IMG/VR virus record: IMGVR_UViG_3300028287_000018
Location: 1 to 31,238 of that record
Source: a virus
Length of the DNA stretch: 31,238 nucleotides
Reading direction: 5' to 3' (one strand)
Made by a program: the position numbers and the translations under genes. The notes under the pieces are model-generated. The model was not told where the DNA came from. It searched no databases and saw only the letters and a list, made by a program, of their open reading frames with translations. Shown one piece after another: positions 1 through 8,600 of the stretch (position 1 is the stretch's first letter; the number at the start of each line of letters is the position of its first letter).

Positions 1-3000
1 TCCTCATGATGAGCAACAGTAAGATTCAAGGTTATAGTACTACCAGAAATAGAACCTGTTAAAGACACATCACTAACAGACAATGAGCTGGTTCCCGTCA
101 CTGTCTTATTGATTGTTACGGCTGTAACACTTGCTGGTACAGCCCAAGTAAACGAACCGTCACCATCAGACCTCAAAAACTGTGAGGTCGTGCCGTTACC
201 TGATACATTTAAATGAAGTGCGTCAATACTATTAGAAACATAGTGTTCAGAGTTAATTGCATCATCAGCAATCTTAGTACCGTCAATAATATCAGCAGCA
301 AGATGTACTCTATCAATAGAACCATCTACATATTGGTTGCTATCAATGGAATTAACAGCCATATGTTCATTATCAATGCTGGCAGCAGCATAGTGTTCAG
401 AGTTAATTGCGTTATCAGCAATCTTAGCACCAGTTACTGCATCAGCAGCAATATGAGCGGTATCAATACTACCGTCTGTGTAGTGTTCAGAGTCGATTGC
501 ATCATCAGCAATCTTAGCACCAGTTACTGCATCAGCATTAATTTTAGCAGTGGTAATAGCATTATCTTCAATTCTAGCAGTAGCAAGTGTACCAGTTGAA
601 ATGTTATCTGCGTTCAGAGCAGTCAACGAAGCACCAGAACCAGAGAAGGTTGTTGCTGTTGCTGTACCTGTAACAGTCACACCACCAGAAGCAGTAGCAA
701 GTTTAGCACTACCAAGGTGTAAGAGTGTTGCAACACCGGAATCTGCTTTAATAGTCTCTCTAAGAGTACCTGCTGCTACTGTGTAAAGTGATATACTACC
801 GTCTTCACCATCAGTTGTTGGGTCCACAACTCTAGCATCAATGTATGCGTAGTTATGATTTACGCCAGCAGCATTGTCCATCTGGAAAAAGATTTGACCC
901 AATTCATCAGACGCAGCAGGAGATGCACTATCATGTCTTAGTGATATAGTTGGACCAGCAGCGGCAGCATCTGCGTTTGTGATTGAAAGAGCAGAAGTTG
1001 ATGGTGTAAATGAAAATCTTGTTGCATTACTATCAGCGCCATCACGAATATAGAAAGAACCAGTGTTGATATCAGCGTATAGATGTGAACCAGTGTGATA
1101 GATTTCAGCGTCAGTGTCAGTACCAAAATTCATAGCAACGCTATCGTTGAATGTCAAATCGCCAGATGTTTTTGTAGCGGCTGAGTCAACTTGTATGACA
1201 GTATTATCAGCGTCAATGACTGCTTGTATTTTATCATTAATTGCAGCAGAAGTCATTAGTGAAGTATTATTGTCAGCGAAAGACTCACCACTTGTTTGAA
1301 TACCAGCAACAGTAATACTATCAAATGTAAAACTTGTACCAATCGATGGAGTATTAAGTGTTGGTGACGTAAGCGTCTTATTCGTTAATGTCTTTGTTGT
1401 ACCGCTAAAGTATGTGTCAAGCGTTGTTAGAGCAACTTGCTTCATTACACCAGCATCGTTGTAAACAACTCTATCTGCGCCAGCAGCAGTGATTGAAGAT
1501 GCAGCAGTATCACCGTCAACTTTATTCAGTTCTGTAACTGTTGAAGTGAGACTGGTAAGAGTTGTTGCTGAAGAAGCAACACCAGCAAATGCGTCACTTG
1601 TCAATGTACCAGTGCTTGGGTTATATGTCAAGCCTGCATCATGATGTACTGCTGTAACAGCACCACTCGTAATATCACCAAAGTAAATCTGTTCGTTAGC
1701 GTTTGTTGATGTATCGCTTGTAGTTGTAGCGCCTGCTGCTGCCCAACTGAGTACGCCACTCGCATTACTTACAAGAGCGAAACCAGAAGTTGTTGCGTCA
1801 GCGTCTGGAAGTGTCCATGTGATGTTAGAAGCGACCGTAGCAGGTGATTTGAACGAAACATAATGTGAAGAATCTGCATCACCGAATCGTAAACTGCCTT
1901 GCCCTTGAATGTGTACGTTAGCCGAGGAGTAGAACTGGTCGCCGTAAATAAGAGCATAGCGTAGACCATTAGTACCTAAATCGTATGTACTGTCTGCTGA
2001 AGGTACAATATCACTATCAACTCTTGCTGTAATCGTAACTGTGTCAGAAGTTTGATCACCAATATCTGAGTTGCCAATAACACTCATCGTTGTGAATGTT
2101 GCATTGTTTACAGTCATATTTGCTGAGCCAGTGGCGAGTAGTTGCCCAGTGACTGTTAGGTTACCATTAACGAATGCATTGTTTGTAACAGAAAGACTAT
2201 CTGCTGTTGTAAGACCAGATGATGTGGCTGTTGTTGAAGAAACAAGACCAGTTACTGAAACACCTGTTGCTGTTGTAGCAATCTTAGCAGCATTGTTATG
2301 ATAGAGAGTAACTGCTCCATCATCAACCATCGTTGCCATTGTCTCAGCGCCATCAGCACCGCCTAAGAAGTCAATCTGAGAAGACGAAATCTTTAGATTG
2401 CCTGTACCATTATCTTTGATGTGCGAGTGTGAAGCATCGTGGAAAATCTGAAGGTCAGCAGCAGCACCGAAGTTCGCTTGGTCAGCATCACCAAAGTTTG
2501 CGTTAGCACCCAGCGTAACGACACCACTAATATCAGCAACACCATCAACGTCTAGTGAATCTGATTGAAGTTCACCAGCAATTAAAACGCCACCAGTTTT
2601 GGTAGTTAATTTCACTGCACTAGAAGAACTATTAGCATGATAGAGTCTTATCTCACCAGCGCCATTGTCATTAACAGTAATTAAACTTCTATTTGTACCG
2701 GCAACAATTGTTTGTAAGTATAGCGAACCGTCTTCTGTGCCGTCAATACTATCTTCTATAACCCCCATTATTCTAGCATATTCTGTATTATTACCGCCAG
2801 AATCAGCCGCTTGAAAAGCAATTCTACCAGTATGCTGACCGTTTGCTGATGGAGCAACATCTTTAAGTGTTATTTGTGGACCAGTAGTGACGCCATCATA
2901 TCTTGCCACTGTAAATACGGAAGTGTCTGTCGTAAATGTGAATACGTCATTACCAGAAACATCTTCAATGATAAAGTCTGAAGTGTTTGCATTATTGTGG

Positions 3001-3509
3001 GTTAGCTTTAAATCTGAACCATCATGATAGAGGCTTGTATCACTGTCTGTACCAAAACTTATTCGTGCATTGTCATTGAAACGTGTGTTAGCAGTGAAGA
3101 ACGAAAGACCATTTACGACGGTGTTAGCAGCAATCGTTAGACCATCTGTCGCTGCTGAACCAATCTGTACGTTAGCATCGAATGTGGCATCGCCATATAC
3201 TGTTAGTGTATCTGTCTGTGAACTGTTGCCAATCTGCGTGTTGGAGACGATGTAGAGAGTGTCTGTGTTTGCCCACTCTTCGTTTCTACCACCAGCAAGT
3301 GTATCCCATACAACGATATTGTTTGCTGAGAAGATACCTTGAATGTCAGCGTTGCCCGTTGTCCTTGCTTCGTTACTGCTATTTGGTGCAGTAACGTCAG
3401 CAACGGTGACAATCATCGTTGACATATCGTAGAACAACTCGTTAGACTTACTCAGCCAACCAGCAAAAGTTCCTGTTGTAGAGTTTACATTGGTATATGC
3501 TTTAGCCAT
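1..3509 (-). CDS. Tail fibre protein, repeat-rich, C-terminus outside window (partial)
   Basis: Read from the minus strand, ATG at 3507-3509 opens a frame without a stop to the left edge, at least 1169 residues, so it lacks its C-terminus. Seen in order: an N-terminal region starting MAKAYTNVNSTTGTFAGWLS, then three related modules opening with a YHDGSD-like motif (about 3060-2595, 2480-2255, 1135-680). A LPDADATTSGFALVSNASG motif lies near 1850-1790 and a TLTNKTLTSPTLNTP motif near 1400-1370; both are common in phage fibres. About 600-190 encodes roughly ten-residue repeats of the type (A/D)DAI(D/N)SEHY..GSID..HIA. These are hallmarks of elongated, trimeric distal tail fibres. Infer a host-recognition or fibre-shaft role; the receptor-binding tip is not visible. 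It follows the 68-aa gene after a 9-base gap. The family call is firm, the T4 equivalent (gp34/gp37-like) is not. Confidence 0.85.
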   Translation of the reverse strand, partial: MAKAYTNVNSTTGTFAGWLSKSNELFYDMSTMIVTVADVTAPNSSNEARTTGNADIQGIFSANNIVVWDTLAGGRNEEWANTDTLYIVSNTQIGNSSQTDTLTVYGDATFDANVQIGSAATDGLTIAANTVVNGLSFFTANTRFNDNARISFGTDSDTSLYHDGSDLKLTHNNANTSDFIIEDVSGNDVFTFTTDTSVFTVARYDGVTTGPQITLKDVAPSANGQHTGRIAFQAADSGGNNTEYARIMGVIEDSIDGTEDGSLYLQTIVAGTNRSLITVNDNGAGEIRLYHANSSSSAVKLTTKTGGVLIAGELQSDSLDVDGVADISGVVTLGANANFGDADQANFGAAADLQIFHDASHSHIKDNGTGNLKISSSQIDFLGGADGAETMATMVDDGAVTLYHNNAAKIATTATGVSVTGLVSSTTATSSGLTTADSLSVTNNAFVNGNLTVTGQLLATGSANMTVNNATFTTMSVIGNSDIGDQTSDTVTITARVDSDIVPSADSTYDLGTNGLRYALIYGDQFYSSANVHIQGQGSLRFGDADSSHYVSFKSPATVASNITWTLPDADATTSGFALVSNASGVLSWAAAGATTTSDTSTNANEQIYFGDITSGAVTAVHHDAGLTYNPSTGTLTSDAFAGVASSATTLTSLTSTVTELNKVDGDTAASSITAAGADRVVYNDAGVMKQVALTTLDTYFSGTTKTLTNKTLTSPTLNTPSIGTSFTFDSITVAGIQTSGESFADNNTSLMTSAAINDKIQAVIDADNTVIQVDSAATKTSGDLTFNDSVAMNFGTDTDAEIYHTGSHLYADINTGSFYIRDGADSNATRFSFTPSTSALSITNADAAAAGPTISLRHDSASPAASDELGQIFFQMDNAAGVNHNYAYIDARVVDPTTDGEDGSISLYTVAAGTLRETIKADSGVATLLHLGSAKLATASGGVTVTGTATATTFSGSGASLTALNADNISTGTLATARIEDNAITTAKINADAVTGAKIADDAIDSEHYTDGSIDTAHIAADAVTGAKIADNAINSEHYAAASIDNEHMAVNSIDSNQYVDGSIDRVHLAADIIDGTKIADDAINSEHYVSNSIDALHLNVSGNGTTSQFLRSDGDGSFTWAVPASVTAVTINKTVTGTSSLSVSDVSLTGSISGSTITLNLTVAHHE
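241..533. repeat. Direct DNA repeats inside tail fibre gene
   Basis: A motif beginning tagtgttcagagttaattgc recurs at 241, 391 and 481 (the last with cgattgc), each followed by a near-identical tatcagcaatcttag block. At 391 and 481 the identity continues through accagttactgcatcagca. Spacing is 150 and 90 bases, multiples of the 30-base (ten-residue) protein period. The repeats encode A-D-(D/N)-A-I-(D/N)-S-E-H-Y segments. They are coding repeats, not a CRISPR, and offer sites for unequal recombination that would lengthen or shorten the fibre in frame. Confidence 0.85.
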
Positions 3510-3518
3510 TCTTTTCTC

Positions 3519-3725
3519 TTACCTAATCTGGTTGTCTACAAGTTTGGTGAGTAAATGTTTAATCTCACTCATTTCATCTTTGATAGAATCGACTTCATTT
3601 TTTAAATCTAATATTCTTTTAGATTCTGCTTTACGAACCTTGTATCTACGAAGTGCATCTACATCAGTATTTATTACTGCTTTTGAATGAGAGTCTCGAA
3701 TATATTTATGTTCTTGTTCTAACAT
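3519..3725 (-). CDS. Small coiled-coil protein (68 aa), function unknown
   Basis: The start is taken at ATG 3723-3725, one base after the TAG of the upstream 637-aa gene. A longer reading from 3848 would bury it deep in that gene and is unlikely. The protein is highly charged: MLEQEHKYIRDSHSK at the N-terminus, then a Lys/Arg/Glu-rich stretch, then a C-terminal heptad-like helix (LKNEVDSIKDEMSEIKHLLT) likely to form a coiled coil. No catalytic motif, signal peptide or membrane segment is visible. Its position between two tail/fibre genes suggests a fibre-assembly or trimerisation helper, but that is inference from context only. Confidence 0.75.
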   Translation of the reverse strand: MLEQEHKYIRDSHSKAVINTDVDALRRYKVRKAESKRILDLKNEVDSIKDEMSEIKHLLTKLVDNQIR

Positions 3726-3726
3726 A

Positions 3727-5640
3727 CTATGCTGCCAGTGCGATTGCTCTGATATCTGCCAGGCGAGGAACTTGATGATGACCTTCGCCCCAGAATAGAA
3801 CTTTGATAGCAAAATACTTAAAGTCGTTGAACTTGATACCCGCTTCATTCACATATTCAAACACACCACTTGAGTTGAGGAAGGCAGCATTAGTAACAGG
3901 AGCCGCTGATTTAAGATTGAACTCATGCTCTTTGAAATCAAAACGATTTGAGTTCTGTGAGAATGGATTGCTTGCTTGACCAGTCAACTGTGTCCAAACC
4001 TTTGCGTCAAGCTGTTCTGGGTCATCTTCTGCCAAGAACTTAGCATAGACTTCAATCGTTGTTCCAGGTGGTCGATATGCTGTAAGATATACGTTCAAGT
4101 CTTCAGCATCAAGGTTGTCTGCTAGAGTCACTAGCTTAGAAATGTATCTTGCTTTACCTTCTGCATCATTCACACTCTCATCAATAAATGCTGTGCCTGT
4201 GCCAGAGCCAACACCTGTTGCAGTGAACTGAACATCGACAGCATTACTACCAGCACCAATACCCGTGAATGATGTTGAACCAACTGTGCGAATGATATAC
4301 GACTCACCAACAGTGAATGATCCCGCTGTTACATATTGTTCGTTGATATCATACTCGAACATTTTTATAGTAGCAGCATCAGTATCAACAAAGGGTGATG
4401 TGTATCTAGGAGTTTGTGAGGACAAGTTACTCATGTTGACTCTAAATGTGAATGACCTAGTAGTAGCGTGGTCAGCCAACTCATTACTGCGACTTCTTAC
4501 AACTGTGGAAACATCATTGAAATATGTTTGGTTATTGAAGTCGATGTTACCCTTTGTGTAGTTTGCATTGGTATCATCTCTGAACAGTCTTTGAGCGTCC
4601 ATCGTTGTCTTTGTTCTTGTGGTATTTGTTCTGCCAATATTAGGTTGAACATAACTCATATTCTTATTCAAAACAGTACCAATCGTAGCAGTTGCTTTTG
4701 ATACCTCGCCGGTCAATGTATTCGTCGCTTCGAACTTATTAGACTGAGTAGCAGAAGAATCTTTCAGATACAGTTGAGCAGGCTCATCTGCATCCCAGTG
4801 GTCAACTTTACCTACAATCGTAGCAAAATAAGTTGCTGCTGTATTGCCGTATTTTGGAACATCAACGGTCGTCAAGATTGTGGTATTGCTAACAGAAGCA
4901 ATCTCAAGAACATCAAACACTGTTGAGTTAGCATTTATAACGATATGTTGACCGGCACTCAACGAACCAAAACTTGCAGTAGCAGCCTGAATTGTCGTGT
5001 TGCCAGCAGTAACAGCAATATTCTGAGCAGCATTACTAACACCGCTTTTGAATACATACTCGCCTTCTCTGAATGTACCAGTAGCAGCAGAGAGACTGAA
5101 GAACTCTACATCTTGATTGACAAGTTCGACATAACCAGTAGCAGAAGTAAGTTGCCCATTATAGAGTGTGTATTTAAGATTCTCATCACTTACTGGTTGA
5201 AAACTACCACCAGTCGCTGCTGCGAATAATGTACCATCATTAGCATCTTGAGTTACTTTCTTAGAAGTACCAACATCAGCACCACCAGTCTTTGAAATCC
5301 AAACTTGATAATCTGGGTCATCACCATCAGATATAATAGAGAAAGCATATGCTTTACCAACAAGAACGGCAACGGGAGATGTAAACGTGAACGTTGTAGC
5401 AGTTGCTGCGGTTGCACTTGTGTTGATATCATCAAGTTCTAGATGAACCTCAGAGAATGGTAAAACAGTCGTTGTAGGAATACCACTTTCAACTTCACGC
5501 AACTGTAGCGTAACACCACCAGCATCACTTCTAGTTGGTTTACTCTTAAAATAAACATCAATCTTCGTTAAATACAGAGCATTGTCATTTACGACATGCT
5601 GTGGTTTAATAGCGAATGTTTGTGATATAGGATACGCCAT
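3727..5640 (-). CDS. Tail/baseplate fibre-associated structural protein (637 aa)
   Basis: The frame starts MAYPISQTFAIKPQHVV. Residues about 20-150 form a beta-rich domain (LYLTKIDVYFKSK, then LQLREVESGIP, then TTFTFTSPVAVLVGKAYAF) of a kind I recognise from marine T4-like phage structural proteins, often next to or fused with DUF4815 proteins. Near residues 420-475 is an inserted Gly/Thr-rich motif (YIIRTVGSTSFTGIGAGSN, then FTATGVGSGTGTAF) that recurs in many marine phage tail proteins. The C-terminus (FKYFAIKVLF, then PRLADIRAIAL) looks like a terminal beta domain. AAGG lies about 11 bases before the ATG in a 52-base gap. Likely a peripheral baseplate or fibre-connector protein acting where T4 uses gp9/gp10; that correspondence is by position only. 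Confidence 0.72.
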   Translation of the reverse strand: MAYPISQTFAIKPQHVVNDNALYLTKIDVYFKSKPTRSDAGGVTLQLREVESGIPTTTVLPFSEVHLELDDINTSATAATATTFTFTSPVAVLVGKAYAFSIISDGDDPDYQVWISKTGGADVGTSKKVTQDANDGTLFAAATGGSFQPVSDENLKYTLYNGQLTSATGYVELVNQDVEFFSLSAATGTFREGEYVFKSGVSNAAQNIAVTAGNTTIQAATASFGSLSAGQHIVINANSTVFDVLEIASVSNTTILTTVDVPKYGNTAATYFATIVGKVDHWDADEPAQLYLKDSSATQSNKFEATNTLTGEVSKATATIGTVLNKNMSYVQPNIGRTNTTRTKTTMDAQRLFRDDTNANYTKGNIDFNNQTYFNDVSTVVRSRSNELADHATTRSFTFRVNMSNLSSQTPRYTSPFVDTDAATIKMFEYDINEQYVTAGSFTVGESYIIRTVGSTSFTGIGAGSNAVDVQFTATGVGSGTGTAFIDESVNDAEGKARYISKLVTLADNLDAEDLNVYLTAYRPPGTTIEVYAKFLAEDDPEQLDAKVWTQLTGQASNPFSQNSNRFDFKEHEFNLKSAAPVTNAAFLNSSGVFEYVNEAGIKFNDFKYFAIKVLFWGEGHHQVPRLADIRAIALAA

Positions 5641-5692
5641 TTTTAGTTTAACCTTTTTCTATTATTTGTCATAGCACATTTGTTAGACATAT

Positions 5693-8600
5693 TCATTTAA
5701 CTATCAAACCTGTTAATGTGAACTGCACCGACCGTTTGACAACGACCCATGCGCCACGCAATGTGCGCTCTTTACCAGTCACGAACGCTACAAAGCGCCG
5801 GAACTCATCATAGTGATTTTGCGCTTTGCCTCGGTCAATGGCTCGTTGTCCATGCCACTTATAACCACGACGGAACGCTTCACCAAGAGGATTATCGTGT
5901 AGATTACTACGACACCAAGCAACGGCCCGTGCTTTATCGTTTCGTGTAAATGAACCAGATGCAACGGCATGAGTTGCGATAACGCATTCGGCGCTCCCAG
6001 TGTCACCAGCATCGCTGTCATGAAATCCTTCACTGGTATTCAATGGTCTTGAAATTGCAACTGCGGAAATGCCTCTTTCGTCGATAACTGTAGGTCTAGT
6101 GCTTAACTCTGATTCTTTATAATTAAATGCGTTATATATAGCGTATGCGCCCGTACCAGCACTTGCTTTTGCCGTTGCTCTTGAACTTACATCAAGCACT
6201 TCAAGTCTTCTAGAACCAACAAAGAATGTTTCTGGTGGTATTCTAAAGATTACTCTTGCTCTACCTCTAGCATCACTGATCACTTCGGTGCCATACGCTC
6301 TTGTTCTCTTGAAGTTTTTCAGCGAATTTGGGCTAGCAGATACAGAAGATACAGCAGGTGCAATATTCGTATCTACGCTTTGACCATCAAAGAAGAAGTA
6401 TAGTTTTGTCAGTGGGCGAACACCACTTACGAATACTGAAAGTTCTCTTGACTTCATAAACGGTGTGAAGCGAACATCTTTAACATAATCACCAACACCA
6501 ACATCTGTTTCAGACTCTCTACCAATCTGTAGATTTTTAGTGATAGAAGCTGTTGATACAGTTTTAGTCTCAAATTTATAGTGATGAACATCACCTTCTG
6601 GCCAATCATATACTGGTATTTTAGCAAATACTGTAGTAGTTTTACCAGCAACTTTTTTATTGACAGATTGTAATGACATAAATTTTTGTATATTATCAGA
6701 AAAGTCTGCAAAAGAATCTTCCATATCAAGGTCAAGATTGTAATCTGGTGTGAGAGTAGTATCATAACCGTTGTCATATGTTGGGTATAAAATCATGTTA
6801 CCCACATAGTTCAACTCATCTTCAGATACGTCTCTACCTCCCGTTGCATATGGCTGTTCAATCAACACGACATCAGTCATGCTAATCAATGTGCCTTCAT
6901 CATATTCTGTTACATTAGATACAGCAGATACTTTCAATGGCATATCATACTGATTTAGAGAAGGCTGCATTTCTTTATATGCTGGGTCAACAGATGCTGC
7001 AAAGTCTGTATTTTTTACAGCAGAGAGAGATAAGTCCGCAAAAGTATCTGAGAAGATACCATTTTTAAATCTATCATTACCACTGGCATCAAGAATGCTT
7101 TTGTCTTTTGCTTCAACTTCAAGATTATTGAGAACAGTATAATATTCTAGTTGCTTAATTCTTCTATCAAGTTTACCAATATCATTCATCGTATAACCAC
7201 GAGGAATGCTCTCTAGTGTCATCTTTGTTGCGTGAGCAGGTTTTCTTTTTCTGTTAGCAGCAAGAGATGTAAGAGATGGGAACGGGGGAACTTTGATAGT
7301 TGCAAGAATCAAAGCATTAGATGGGTCTTGAGGTGCTGTTGGGCTTTCTTGAGAAACCCCCTGAATAACTTGGAAGTTTCCTTGACCATCGATAAACAAC
7401 TTATCAATTCTTGGAAGATAATAACTGTAGTCAATCTCAGTGTTTTGATTTGGTGCTGGAATATACTTTTCACCAGAAGCAAATGTAGGAGCCGCTGTGA
7501 TAGACGTTGTAACAGTTGGCGCACTTGCTTCTGTCGTTGAGTAAGCGACAGTGTTTGCAGCATAAGGGCGGAAGTCAAGAGTATTTCTTAAATCGTATGC
7601 TTTACCTCTTTCCGAAACATATACGGGAATATCTTCTGGTGCAAGATCAGCATAAGAAGTACCATAACTATCCACACTAAAGAACCCTACACCCGCACCA
7701 GTGTTTTGCTTGAAAGCACGAATCTTGAAGAGGAAGCCACCATCAGTCGCAACCGCCAACAGATTGTTCTTACGAACATATGAGATACCATAATATGCAT
7801 CTCTCTGGTTTGTGTTCAGTCTAAAGTATGTCGTTACATCTGTGCTTGCTGTATTAGCAGCACCTGAAGCGTTGTAGTATACTGCTTGAATGTCATAAAC
7901 ATCTGGCAAGCCTAGAGAGTATGTGCCACCAACACCATCAGGTGCAGTATTGGCAAGAACTTCAACATAATATGTATCGATATCTTTACCAATACCCCTA
8001 CCGCTTGTGGTAGGACGCTTAACGTTATGTGATGCTAGAACCTTAACTGCTGCGCCAGAATCAGCGGCTGGTAGAGACGCAAAGCTCAATATTTCTGCTG
8101 TTTCATCTGTAGTAACAACGACTGAATCTAGATTGATGTGTTGACCTTCAATATAATTGGAACCACTTGTGTTATTTGCTACAAGAATGATTTCTCTTTT
8201 TTGTTCAGTATTCAATGTGGCAGAAGCACCATATGTCCAAGTCTCACCACCAGTCAATGTAATCGAAAGCGTTGTACCACTGGCAGCAATCTCATTACCA
8301 GATGTAACTGTGCGATAAACAAAGTCTGCTGTATCAACTGTCTGAATAGCGGGTACGCCAATGTCCCAAACAGCAGTCTTGAATGATTCGTCTTTGAGTA
8401 CTGCCCTACTTCTTTCAACCACAATGTCAGCAGCAGCATCAAGACCAGCTGCCGTATCATAGAAAATTGATCTTGTATTTGCAAAAGAATGGCTTGTGTT
8501 GGATACGTTAATATCAAAAAGATATACTTTGTATTTTGTTGTAGCTGTGCCAACAGCACCTTCATGATGTTCAACACTACGAACTTTTGCTGTACCGATC

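Noticed and set aside
241-533. CRISPR-like array
   Set aside because: Repeats are three, unequally spaced by 30-base multiples, and translate in frame as fibre repeats; spacers are themselves related.
213-599. Plus-strand open frame of 128 aa opposite the fibre repeats
   Set aside because: It is the antisense shadow of the ten-residue fibre repeats and mirrors their period; no ribosome site, and the fibre frame on the other strand is intact and convincing.
3668-3710. Degenerate late promoters (AATAAATA, CATAAATA) before the tail fibre
   Set aside because: Each has one mismatch and lies in coding sequence; in A+T-rich DNA such near matches are expected by chance.
3726-3848. Longer N-terminus (109 aa) for the small coiled-coil gene
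   Set aside because: The extension lies fully inside the end of the 637-aa gene and adds a non-coiled hydrophobic stretch; the ATG at 3725 directly follows the upstream stop.
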